From contig NZ_FQWQ01000001.1 of the NCBI RefSeq assembly GCF_900129725.1, positions 2,232,001 through 2,296,000 of the forward strand: 64,000 bases of DNA, given 5' to 3'. Position 1 is the stretch's first letter, and every line of letters begins with the position of its first letter. The position numbers were made by a program, and so were the translations under genes. This stretch comes from Chryseolinea serpens (lineage in GTDB: Bacteria > Bacteroidota > Bacteroidia > Cytophagales > Cyclobacteriaceae). The notes below the pieces were generated by a model. That model was not told the DNA's origin and did not search any database. It saw nothing but the letters and a program-made list of their open reading frames with translations. Positions 34,183-42,012 of the stretch are shown here, piece after piece.

Positions 34183-34242
34183 TAGTATAATTCTACTAGT
34201 CGGTAGTATAATTCTACTATGAAAAATAGTGCAATTATACTA
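34183..34242. promoter_or_regulatory. Three evenly spaced palindromes, operator-like
   Basis: TAGTATAATTCTACTA occurs at 34183-34198 and again at 34204-34219, exactly 21 bases apart. A degenerate version, TAGTGCAATTATACTA, lies at 34227-34242, 23 bases further. Each is a palindrome with TAGTA/TACTA arms (one mismatch in the third). Spacing near two helical turns places all three on one DNA face, as for cooperative repressor sites. No gene starts immediately beside them, so the target is unclear. Confidence 0.45.
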
Positions 34243-34266
34243 GTCGCCTTAGCGAGCTGGAATAAT

Positions 34267-34306
34267 AAAAGGGGCTTTCATTCCGTCTGAACTACTTGCC
34301 CCTTTT
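34267..34306 (-). terminator. Terminator-like hairpin
   Basis: AAAAGGGGC (34267-34275) pairs with GCCCCTTTT (34298-34306). On the minus strand the stem is followed by TTTTATTATT, so it could terminate leftward transcription from the sigma chimera. The plus-strand side also ends in TTTT. Confidence 0.5.
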
Positions 34307-34433
34307 CTCGATTTCTGAACGCTGGTTACAAATACGTCCAGGAGAAAGATTCGAAAATTTAGCGAATTTATTTTCAGTAATTTACCAACGCATCGGAGCA
34401 CAAAGATAACGTACATCGTTCGATATTTGCACC

Positions 34434-34453
34434 ATAGCCCAAAAAAGGGCTAT
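34434..34453 (-). terminator. Short perfect hairpin after the sigma chimera
   Basis: ATAGCCC, a loop of six A, then GGGCTAT form a 7-bp perfect stem 79 bases beyond the stop of the leftward chimera. No U-run follows the stem, so it is a weak candidate terminator. Confidence 0.35.
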
Positions 34454-34531
34454 TCAAATTAACAACGTAAAGGTTCCAGATATCATCTCCGGAGCATTCA
34501 TAGATTAAAAACCTGCCTTGAGCTCAAGGGA

Positions 34532-35473
34532 CTAAACCTTAACCCCTACCTCCAGCGTCATGGCGGGTCGGTCATTCAAACCGTAGTAAAGTGATATGAC
34601 ATCCGACTCCCTTTGCGTCAACGTAGAGAGGGAGCGTTGCACATCGCGCCGTAACGAATTATTGATCAGCGTTGAGTCCGGTGTATCCTCCGATTCATCC
34701 GCCAATGTATCAAGCAGACTATTCTCCTCCCCTTGTACAAAAGGAGCATTGATTGAAGCTTGGCGTGCTCCCATTTGCACTGTATCTCTAATCTCCTCCG
34801 GAGCCACCTCAAGGACCTCGGCCAGTTCCTCCGCAGAAGGGTCGCGCTGGAATTTTTGTTCCAGCGTGGAAAATGTCCTGTTGAGTTTATTCAAGGAACC
34901 TATCCTGTTCAAGGGAATTCGGACAACCCTGGACTGTTCTGCAACGGCCTGCATGACCGACTGCCTGATCCACCACACCGCGTAGGAAATGAATTTGAAG
35001 CCGCGGGTCTCATCAAAGCGCATGGCGGCCTTCACCAATCCGATATTTCCTTCGTTGATCAGATCTCCCAAAGACAAGCCGAGATTTTGATATTGTTTAG
35101 CCACGGAGACTACAAATCTGAGGTTGGCCTTTACCATCTTTTCAAGGGCAGCCTGATCACCTGCCTTGATACGCTGTGTTAGTTTCACCTCCTCATCTGC
35201 CGTAATAAGGTCAACTCTTCCGATCTCTTGTAAATACTTGTCCACTTGTGTCTTTGCAACGGTATAACTAAGCCCCGCGCCGCCGTTTCCCTTCGTCATT
35301 CCACTAATACCCAGAGTCGTTGTTTTTGTCGTTGTCAATCCGCCATCCCAGTAATCGCGCACCTCGCGACGAGCGTTGACATTATCGTCTGCGATACCGT
35401 CTACGCTCCTGTTTATGAATCCTGCACTTAATGTCCATCCAAGCCCAACCCATGATGCCTCCTGTTCGCTCAT
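34532..35473 (-). pseudogene. Chimera: Rhs/SpvB-like fragment fused in frame to truncated primary sigma-70
   Basis: Residues 2-76 (EQEASWVGLGWTL, ARREVRDYWDGG, VAKTQ) match residues ~89-156 of the giant Rhs protein at 53516-59134. From residue 77 (VDKYLQEIGRVDLITADEE) the protein is a group 1 sigma factor: region 2 (ANLRFVVSVAKQYQNLGLSL, FKFISYAVWWIRQSVMQA), region 3 (IPLNRIGSLNKLN) and region 4.1 (LSTLTQRESDVISLYYGL). It ends at PAMTLEVGVKV, where sigma would continue EIGEKF and the region 4.2 HTH. The ATG is 3 bases from the tip of an element copy at 35477. It cannot bind a -35 element; it is either a dead fusion or a sigma fragment able to occupy RNA polymerase. Confidence 0.85.
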
Positions 35474-35476
35474 AAT

Positions 35477-35684
35477 TGGAGATTCCGACCCCCTTGACCA
35501 CTTTATTTCGTGAGGGTATGATCACCATAAGTTAAGTAAGCACAGATTCAATCGTGTTGAGACATAACTTCAAGATAGTCAATACGAGGGATGGTCAATT
35601 CCCCCGGAATAAATTGCTCGGTGGTCCGGAATGTTGTGGTCACAGGCGTACGAAACAAAGTGGTCAACCATCTCGGAATCTCCA
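35477..35684 (+). mobile_element. ~208-bp IS21-type non-autonomous element, forward copy
   Basis: It runs from TGGAGATTCCGACCCCCTTG to ATCTCGGAATCTCCA, with centre CACCATAAGTTAAGTAAGC and ACATAACTTCAAGATAGTCA. It is very similar to the 9321 copy. It sits at the junction between the sigma chimera (left) and a decayed ClC gene (right). Flanks CATAAT and CCCAGG are not duplicated. Confidence 0.92.
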
Positions 35685-35736
35685 CCCAGGCCGAGCATGA
35701 GAATTTATCGAGAGAAATTTTTCTGTGGTGCCAGAG

Positions 35737-36075
35737 GAAGCTCGCTCTCGGATTTAGTCAAGATTATAACATCTTCCAATCGAAATCTTTTCCCGGTTGT
35801 TGACAAAAAGACAGAGACTCGTGGGCCTCATCCACATGGACAAAGTGCGCGGGATCATGTTCGACAATTCGAAATACGACCTCATTACTGTGAGCGATCT
35901 TATGACCAAACCCGAAGCTGGGTAGAACTGGGCGAAAATCTTCATGGGTCTTTGCCAAATTTCATGCCCACGAAGCAATAGAATCTTTCCGGTTATAGAG
36001 AGCGACGTTTATCTTGGTTTTCTTTCCAAATCCTCTGTACTTAATCGTTATCGTACTGAGTTGATGGAGTCCTAG
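35737..36075 (+). pseudogene. ClC-type chloride channel, C-terminal CBS region, multiply frameshifted
   Basis: Plus-strand pieces in shifting frames read SSNRNLFPVVDKK, LVGLIHMDKVRGIMFDNSK, YDLITVSDLMTKPEA, VELGENLHGSLPNF, and finally FPVIESDVYLGFLSKSSVLN with RYRTELMES and stop at 36073-36075. This is the paired CBS region at the end of ClC channels of Bacteroidota. The membrane domain is absent, beyond the element at 35477. At least three frameshifts make it dead. Its end overlaps the end of the convergent nhaA gene by 35 bases. Confidence 0.75.
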
Positions 36076-37228
36076 TACTATCTACGCCCACTGTCTCAGG
36101 TTTAACCCAGATGTTCAACAAGAAGAACCCAGCAACGCCTGCAAGCAATGAAGAAATAAGAATAACAATTTTGGATTGATCGATAATCGCGTCCTTGTTG
36201 AAAGCCAAAAAGGTGATGAAGATTGACATTGTGAACCCAATGCCACCCAAGAATCCAGTACCCAGAATATGGGTCCATTTCAGGTCGGAAGGAAGCCGGG
36301 TGATTCCGATTAGCGATGAGCCCAGGGAGAACACGAAAATCCCCAAGGGCTTACCCAAAAACAAACCCGTAAAAATTCCGAGACTATTTGCCTCAACCAG
36401 GGAATGCACCCAGTCGTTGGGTAAGACCACAGCAGTGTTTGCCAGGGCAAACAACGGTAAAACGCCAAACGCAATAGGACGATGTAAAAATCGCTGAAGA
36501 ATAAAAGACGTTGATTTCTCATCGCCATTTCCAAACGGAATGGCGAATGCGGTTAGTACGCCGGCAATGGTGGCGTGAATGCCGGAATGAAGCATGAAAT
36601 ACCACATCACCGCGCCGCCAATAAGATAGGGGATCAGGTTGCGGACTTTAAGTCGATTCAGAAGTAGCAATGCGCCATAGACCGACAGGGCGGCAATAAG
36701 ATTCATCCAGGCTACCGAGCCAGTGTAGAAAATTGCAATAACTAAAATGGCACCCAGGTCATCGATGACAGCCAGTGCCGTTAGGAATATTTTTAAGGAA
36801 TTTGGTACGCGTTTACCCAGTAACGAAAGCGCGGCCAAGGCAAAGGCGATGTCCGTAGCCATGGGAATGCCCGCGCCGGCCTGCGTGTCGGTGCCTCGGT
36901 TAAATAAAAAATGAAACCCCGCAGGTACGAGCATACCACCCAAAGCGGCTACCACGGGAAGTAATGCATTTTTAAGGCTCGACAATTCGCCGATATAGAC
37001 TTCGCGCTCCAACTCCAGGCCCACCAGTAGAAAGAATATCGCCATGAGTCCATCATTGATCCAATGTGAAACGCTATGGCCGGAAAATTCGAGGTGCCAG
37101 AAATGCAGGTAGCCCGCAGAGGCTCCGCTATTGGCCAGTAGAAGAGATAGTATGGTGCACGCCATCAACACAAGGCCGGCTGCTTTTTCGCTATGGAAGA
37201 AATCTTCGAATAAATGAGTCACTTTCAT
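36041..37228 (-). CDS. nhaA: NhaA-type Na+/H+ antiporter
   Basis: The start is ATG 37228 (MKVTHLFEDFFHSEKAAGLV); an upstream in-frame ATG at 37282 is unlikely. The product is 395 residues with about 12 membrane helices. NhaA landmarks are FFLLVGLELEREVYIGEL, AGIPMATDIAFALAALSLLG, the ion-binding pair in LTALAVIDDLGAILVIAI, and GFLGGIGFTMSIFITFLAF. It exports Na+ or Li+ in exchange for protons at alkaline pH. It appears intact amid decayed neighbours and is probably monocistronic. Confidence 0.93.
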   Translation of the reverse strand: MKVTHLFEDFFHSEKAAGLVLMACTILSLLLANSGASAGYLHFWHLEFSGHSVSHWINDGLMAIFFLLVGLELEREVYIGELSSLKNALLPVVAALGGMLVPAGFHFLFNRGTDTQAGAGIPMATDIAFALAALSLLGKRVPNSLKIFLTALAVIDDLGAILVIAIFYTGSVAWMNLIAALSVYGALLLLNRLKVRNLIPYLIGGAVMWYFMLHSGIHATIAGVLTAFAIPFGNGDEKSTSFILQRFLHRPIAFGVLPLFALANTAVVLPNDWVHSLVEANSLGIFTGLFLGKPLGIFVFSLGSSLIGITRLPSDLKWTHILGTGFLGGIGFTMSIFITFLAFNKDAIIDQSKIVILISSLLAGVAGFFLLNIWVKPETVGVDSTRTPSTQYDND

Positions 37229-37477
37229 ACCCCGTGCTTTAAATAAAAAAGGCCCGGGCCATACTTGCGTAATACCGGGCATTCGTAGCCTGTAAACTAC
37301 TCTATGATCTTTCTAAAGTCGTCTTATCCTTTTCCTGCGCGCAAGGTAGGGCATTTATCTTTACTGCTCGAAACCGCGAGGTCAAAATAAGCTTGCCTTT
37401 ACCTCAATCAGTAACTGTAAATGTAATTTCATTCGATTGCATAGTACAGAAATACATAATTGGTTACTTTGAAAGAT

Positions 37478-38105
37478 TAGAATAGCGTTTGATTGACGGA
37501 AAAATGATTCTCAATTATCGTTACGGCGGATCTGACACCATTTTCCGATTTTAAAAATCCCCTCATATTACGTGCGTTCAGATAAAGTTGATCATTGCCC
37601 AGAAGTTCGATCACACTTCCTTCCAATAGGGTTTCAGTTAATTTTTTTAACGGAATCGGTCGAACAGCATAGCCTTTCTGGTATGCCAGGTGACCCCAAA
37701 AGTGTTGATCACCCCATGGGATAAATTACCGGGCAAGGTAAAAAAGGAATGCCCGCACGCAGACATTCCGCAGCGGTACCGATACCTCCATGATGGACGG
37801 CCGCCTTAACCAAGGGAAGAAGTTTGTCAAAGGGCGCAGAGGCAATGACCTTAATGGAACTATGGGACTCAAGCCATTCCGTATTTTCGAACCCCCAGCC
37901 CTTGACGATGAGTATTCTGATGCCAAGTTCTTTTGATAGTTTAATAATGGCCTTTTGAATATCGAATGAAACATCAAAAGGCATGCTGCCAAAGGTGATA
38001 AGTAGCGGTGGCTCTCCCGCTTGAATGAATTGCAACAGGTCAGGCGACAGCTCGGTTGTAGATTCACCAAACCAAAAACCGGTGAAATAACTATCGGGTG
38101 GGTAG
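37478..38105 (-). pseudogene. UGT-type glycosyltransferase, 5' truncated and frameshifted
   Basis: The open part reads HYPPDSYFTGFWFGES, PPLLITFGSMPFDVSFD, VKAAVHHGGIGTAAECLRAG and PFLPCPVIYPMG. This is the nucleotide-sugar-binding half of GT1/UGT-like glycosyltransferases (motif HHGGxGTxxExLRAGxPxLxxP). At about 37709 a run of four G, one more than needed, shifts the frame. In the next frame it continues DQHFWGHLAYQKGYAVRPIP to a stop at 37478-37480. The N-terminal acceptor domain is cut off by the element at 38106, whose sequence supplies an in-frame ATG at 38176. Confidence 0.8.
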
Positions 38106-38313
38106 TGGAGATTCCGGGACCTGTGAACACTTTTTTTCGCGAGCCCATGATCAATCCATTCCGCATAGTTGGTCAACTGATTCCGGGAACCATTGCCAAC
38201 TTGCCTCGTTGGCTACTAATCAGTTACAATCTCTGCGCAATCTGGAATCCTAAGTTAACTATCACTGCTCACACCTGCCCGGAATTAGGTGTTCATGGGT
38301 AGTGGAATCTCCA
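38106..38313 (-). mobile_element. ~208-bp IS21-type non-autonomous element, diverged inverted copy
   Basis: It runs from TGGAGATTCCGGGACCTGTG to AGTGGAATCTCCA. The repeat-rich end (CATTCCGCATAGTTGGTCAA, TGATTCCGGGAACCATTGCC) lies on the left. It is among the more diverged copies. It borders the glycosyltransferase remnant on the left and an IS21 fragment on the right. Confidence 0.8.
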
Positions 38314-38557
38314 GGCGGTAGAAAGCCAGCGTGTAGAGGATTTTATCAGTTGCTGTGAAAACGCGCTGCATTACTTTGGAGGTGCGCCGAATGCTATTGT
38401 TCCGGATAATTTGAAGTCAGCGGTGATTAAAAGCAATCGGTATGAGCCGAAGCTGAATGACAACTTCGAAGCGTTTGCCGATTACTACGGTATGGCTGTT
38501 CTTCCGGGTGGTCACTTTGCCTCGGAAATTGGTGGTCAGCTTGCTCGGAATTTTCCA
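38314..38557 (+). mobile_element. IS21-family remnant: istA internal fragment plus right end
   Basis: Plus-strand translation VESQRVEDFISCCENALHYF, GGAPNAIVPDNLKSAVIKSN and FEAFADYYGMAVLP is the central part of the IS21 transposase IstA (motif GGxPxxIVPDNLKxAV). The flank then switches abruptly to GTGGTCACTTTGCCTCGGAA, GGTGGTCAGC and CTCGGAATTTTCCA, an IS21-type right end with two GGTCA repeats ending in CA at 38557. The rest of istA and all of istB are gone. Its end has the same organisation as the tips of the ~208-bp elements (TGGAxATTCCGAxxxxxTGACCAC), which ties that family to IS21. Confidence 0.8.
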
Positions 38558-38680
38558 ATCAAGTATGACAAACGAGAAAGACGTAGGGTCTGGAATTTTA
38601 TCATCTTCTTTGCTGCAGGAAAAAGTAACTATCAAAACCACGGAGGCAACAAGCGCACATTTCATCGTGGAGGATATCAT
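38558..38680 (-). pseudogene. Lipoprotein gene cut by the IS21 fragment
   Basis: The 5' part encodes MISSTMKCALVASVVLIVTF and SCSKEDDKIPDP, a type II signal peptide with lipobox ending at Cys22 and an acidic linker typical of Bacteroidota outer-membrane lipoproteins. After 41 codons it runs into the IS end at 38557. It follows the coiled-coil/barrel gene by 15 bases in the same direction and was likely its operon partner. Confidence 0.65.
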
Positions 38681-38695
38681 TTGTTCTATTAAAAT

Positions 38696-40321
38696 CTAGA
38701 AGAGTTTTTTCAATCGTTTCTTAAAAATATACTCTAACCCGACACGGGCATTAAACTTATGCATTTCAGGCATCTCACCTTGGACATCAAACCGGTACAA
38801 TCCCAAAAAATAGCCTCTTAAATTCCGGGACAGCTTTATGCGCTTCCCTATGCCAAAATAGCTCCCCAAAACCGGCGCCTTCTCTTCCTCAATTGCACCG
38901 GTTTGATACGATGGCACGACATGGGCTGCTTCAAATTCACCATGAACAAAAAAATTCTTCACCATCCGAACATCCGCATAGGCTCTCCCTCCATAAAGCT
39001 GTGAGTCTTTCACGAAATTGCTGAACTTGTCGCTAAAAGCCCACCGATGGAGGTAACCCATGCCCAGCGTTATGCTCGGTGTAATGCGATACCCGATCTG
39101 AAGGCCAAAATCCACCGAGACAATACCTTTGTTGTATATCTGAAAATTGGCACCTGGGACAAGGCGTTGATAGTATTTTTTGTTTTCCAGCTCCGTGGAA
39201 CGTCTTTTAAATAAATCGCTCAGGCTTTTGATTTTAGTGGCATTACTTTTGGCCAAGGTCAGTTTTTCCTGAGCAGCCTTGAGCTTATCTGCATTTTCTT
39301 TGAAGTAGTCATTTGCCACGATTCGGGTCTTTCGTTTTATTTCATCTCTCAACAATTTTTCATCTTGATAGCGCTTAATCAGGACGACGTATTTTTCCTG
39401 CTCCTTTGACATTTTTCCCACTTCACGACCGACAGCTTTGACCTCGGCAACATCTTCAACTTTTTTCTCCCCCATTTGTGCCAAGCTATTGAGCTTCTCA
39501 GGCCCTTGATCGTTTACTTCCTTGATTCCGTCTTGTACTTTTTTTACAGATGACATTTTGGTTTCGGCTGCTTTCACAGCTTCATTTACTTCTTGGGCGA
39601 CATTTGGCATCTCTACTTTGGGAATCCTATCCTTGACATCAGGAAACTGGACATTCGGAATTTCGGTTTGAGGAATCGATGCATCGCTCTTTAAATCCTG
39701 AAGCCCAGAAAGGCCATCAACAGAAGGCGCTGATGGCAACGGTGGTAAAGGGCTATTTCCCGTTGTCGGAAGATCCCGCATAGCGGGTGGCAACTCCGAC
39801 GCTCGATCGGCAGAGACCTCTGTCAATGGTTGCTCTATTTTTTTTTCTATGTCGCCTAATCCGGCTTTCAGTTTTTGAGAAACGCTGTCGACATTTTGTT
39901 CTACCCTTGACTTCGATTCTTGGATTTTTTGAACGGTCATTTTTCGAATGCTATCAATTGCAGCATCAATCTCGATTTGCAGAGACTTCAAACGTACGTC
40001 TAAGGAATCATTGACGTGTTTTATACCTTCCAGGGTATCCGGTCGCCAAGTCGCTAGTCGACGCATTTTGGTCTTCAGAGAATCCAGTCTGATGGTCTTC
40101 TCACGAAGCGCTGACTCGATTTTTGCTCTCTCCTCCGCTTGTTGGACATCGATCTGAGAAACATCGGGCAAATCCGGCTTCGTTTGAGCATAAGCTGCTA
40201 TTCTACTTGAACAAATAAGATGAAACGTTATGACTACAAGCAACGATGTGCGACAGAGTCTCTGTGGGGACCAGACAACTTTTAGACGGGCCTGATTATT
40301 TCGGACTGACAACCACTGCAT
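38696..40321 (-). CDS. Secreted coiled-coil protein with C-terminal outer-membrane beta-barrel
   Basis: The start is ATG 40321 (MQWLSVRNNQARLKV), ~541 residues, with an uncleaved-looking basic leader followed by TSLLVVITFHLICSSRIAAY and AQ as signal. Residues ~50-360 are charged coiled coil (IDAAIDSIRKMTVQKIQESK) broken by a Pro-rich linker (GNSPLPPLPSAPS). The last ~170 residues alternate aromatic and polar residues as in an 8-12 strand barrel (GLQIGYRITPSITLGMGYLH, YFLGLYRFDVQ), ending FKKRLKKLF. No named family is recognised. The likely role is an envelope tether or adhesin-type OM protein. It is divergent from the T9SS cargo gene at 40471. Confidence 0.65.
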   Translation of the reverse strand: MQWLSVRNNQARLKVVWSPQRLCRTSLLVVITFHLICSSRIAAYAQTKPDLPDVSQIDVQQAEERAKIESALREKTIRLDSLKTKMRRLATWRPDTLEGIKHVNDSLDVRLKSLQIEIDAAIDSIRKMTVQKIQESKSRVEQNVDSVSQKLKAGLGDIEKKIEQPLTEVSADRASELPPAMRDLPTTGNSPLPPLPSAPSVDGLSGLQDLKSDASIPQTEIPNVQFPDVKDRIPKVEMPNVAQEVNEAVKAAETKMSSVKKVQDGIKEVNDQGPEKLNSLAQMGEKKVEDVAEVKAVGREVGKMSKEQEKYVVLIKRYQDEKLLRDEIKRKTRIVANDYFKENADKLKAAQEKLTLAKSNATKIKSLSDLFKRRSTELENKKYYQRLVPGANFQIYNKGIVSVDFGLQIGYRITPSITLGMGYLHRWAFSDKFSNFVKDSQLYGGRAYADVRMVKNFFVHGEFEAAHVVPSYQTGAIEEEKAPVLGSYFGIGKRIKLSRNLRGYFLGLYRFDVQGEMPEMHKFNARVGLEYIFKKRLKKLF

Positions 40322-40364
40322 GTAACCAATGTAGCAAAGAGTCAAGTCATTTCAAACGGCAAAA

Positions 40365-40404
40365 GCAAATATTCCCAAGCCGAATATTTGCGATGCTTGG
40401 GAAT
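40365..40404. promoter_or_regulatory. Two mutually exclusive hairpins in a divergent leader
   Basis: GCAAATATTC (40365-40374) pairs perfectly with GAATATTTGC (40382-40391). ATTCCCAAGC (40371-40380) pairs perfectly with GCTTGGGAAT (40395-40404). The arms overlap, so only one hairpin can form at a time. They lie 67-106 bases before ATG 40471 and about 45 bases before the divergent gene. Such a pair could act as an RNA switch or as overlapping operators; which is not decided by sequence. Confidence 0.45.
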
Positions 40405-40470
40405 TATCCCAACGTGACCTATGGCGGTCTCCGTTGAAATATTTACATTCGGGTTCTGTTGTTGTCAAAA

Positions 40471-41583
40471 ATGATTCGTCCCACCCTAATCGTAATACTC
40501 CTAGAATTAAGCTGTGCCCAGGCGTTGTCTGCGCAGGATATAGTCGATCCCTGCTTTAGTTCCATAGAAAAGCCGGGGAAATATGAAACTACAGCTGATA
40601 TCCATAACATCTGCGGTTGCCCAACCGTCTATATCGCTTCAGATCTTCTCGAATGGAATGGAACTGAGTGGCTCGGAGCCCTGGACGCTAGAGTAAATAG
40701 CAATATTCCTCCACCCGGCTGCAATGTACGAGCATTTTGGATGGGATTTCAGTATTGGACAACAGGGGGAGAGGGCGTTGCCCTGCGATTAGATAAACCC
40801 CTTCAAAACGGACAGACCTACTCCTACACGTTTACATATGCAAAAGGTGAATCCGCTTTTAGCGAGCCGGGTTACGACTTCGGACCTTCAATTTATACAG
40901 ATACTAACGAGCCGATCCTCCAAAAAGCTTTTTATGTTGGCGCACTGCCTCCCACTGTCGATTGGACAACCCAAACCTTTTCGTTTACTGCTTCTCCGGT
41001 CCAAGCTGGCCACACGTGGATTATCCTTTATACACTGCACAGCTCGGGAATGGTGTTGTCCAATTGCTCTTCACGAAAGGATTTGATCGACAAAACGCTT
41101 TTGACAAAAAGGGATTCCACTTTATGTCAAGGAGATTCCTTAATTCTTAGCGCTCCGAATCGACAGCTGTACAGCTACCAATGGAGTACTGGAGAGACTA
41201 GTTCTTCTATAGCGGTGATCCAGTCTGGAGAATACTCAATCACCGTTACGAGTGGCACATGTGAGTTGTACGATACAGCTTCGGTGGAGTTTATTGACTG
41301 CAATCCCCACCTTGTTATGCCTAACGTTTTCACGCCGAACGGTGACCCTTATAACGATCTTTTTTTGCCCATTTCCTATGATAGCAACTATCTTGTCTCT
41401 GGCGAACTATCGGTTTACAACCGATGGGGAGAACGGGTTTTTGAAGGAAACCTTTTAACCGGGTGGAATGGAGACTCCGATCACGGCCCAGTCAGTTCAG
41501 GAGTATATTTCTACAATGCTATTTTAATTGACTCCAGAAACCGGACCAGAACATTGAAGGGCAGCATCTATTTGATAAAGTGA
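40471..41583 (+). CDS. Secreted protein with type B gliding-motility C-terminal domain (T9SS cargo)
   Basis: The start is ATG 40471 (MIRPTLIVILLELSCAQALS), a signal peptide ending near ALSAQD; ~370 residues. Residues ~20-190 form a Cys-containing beta-rich domain (GVALRLDKPLQNGQTYSYTF). Residues ~200-275 are Ig/PKD-like (YQWSTGETSSSIAVIQSGEY). The last ~85 residues are the CHU_C/type B sorting domain (VMPNVFTPNGDPYNDLFLPI, VYNRWGERVFEGNLLTGWNG, SSGVYFYNAILIDS). This domain targets the protein to the type IX secretion system. The surface function is unknown. Confidence 0.85.
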   Translation: MIRPTLIVILLELSCAQALSAQDIVDPCFSSIEKPGKYETTADIHNICGCPTVYIASDLLEWNGTEWLGALDARVNSNIPPPGCNVRAFWMGFQYWTTGGEGVALRLDKPLQNGQTYSYTFTYAKGESAFSEPGYDFGPSIYTDTNEPILQKAFYVGALPPTVDWTTQTFSFTASPVQAGHTWIILYTLHSSGMVLSNCSSRKDLIDKTLLTKRDSTLCQGDSLILSAPNRQLYSYQWSTGETSSSIAVIQSGEYSITVTSGTCELYDTASVEFIDCNPHLVMPNVFTPNGDPYNDLFLPISYDSNYLVSGELSVYNRWGERVFEGNLLTGWNGDSDHGPVSSGVYFYNAILIDSRNRTRTLKGSIYLIK

Positions 41584-41622
41584 GGGATTCTCGCCGACAC
41601 TTTGAATGAATGATTAAATAAT

Positions 41623-42006
41623 CTAGAGGAGAAACTCTTTATAATAAAAAAAGTCCACATCGACCAAGTCCAATTCGTGATTGTATAAAAGGTCAGCCGT
41701 ACATTTCTCAACATCGAAACTACCAAATTCAAACTCAATCCTTCCAATCCCTATGTGAATTACGAGTGGAATTAGTCCGACGCGACTATCACCCCACGTA
41801 AGTCTCCTTTTCACGACTGTTATTAAGTCTTCAGCGGATATCATCACTTCTTTCGCACCGCCGTTATCATCAACGGCAGAAATAACCATAGTTTCTCCAT
41901 GGTTGAGCTTAAAATATGAATAAAAATCAGACGCCACCTTTTCAGTTGTCAATATTTGGTTAATCGCTGAAAAACAGTCTCGAGTTAATTCACTCAGTAT
42001 TATCAT
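41623..42006 (-). CDS. Putative immunity protein of the Rhs toxin
   Basis: The product is 127 residues, acidic and soluble, with no signal (LSELTRDCFSAINQIL, NHGETMVISAVDDNGG, DLLYNHELDLVDVDFF). It starts 6 bases after the stop of the 2475-aa Rhs protein on the same strand, the usual place for the cognate immunity gene of a polymorphic toxin. No known immunity family is recognised. The assignment rests on position and size. Confidence 0.65.
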   Translation of the reverse strand: MIILSELTRDCFSAINQILTTEKVASDFYSYFKLNHGETMVISAVDDNGGAKEVMISAEDLITVVKRRLTWGDSRVGLIPLVIHIGIGRIEFEFGSFDVEKCTADLLYNHELDLVDVDFFYYKEFLL

Positions 42007-42012
42007 ATTATC

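Larger units (their letters stand above)
33908..34531. other. Intergenic stretch with palindromic sites and hairpins
   Basis: No gene is seen in ~620 bases. It holds the palindromic cluster at 34183-34242 and two strong hairpins (34267-34306 and 34434-34453), listed separately. Confidence 0.5.

Noticed and set aside
35246-35431. Small plus-strand frames opposite the sigma chimera
   Set aside because: Antisense shadows; the minus strand carries clear sigma-70 and Rhs motifs.
36041-37260. Possible riboswitch upstream of nhaA
   Set aside because: The leader has small inverted repeats (CCGGGCC, GCCCGGT), but no recognised ion-sensing consensus could be identified by eye.
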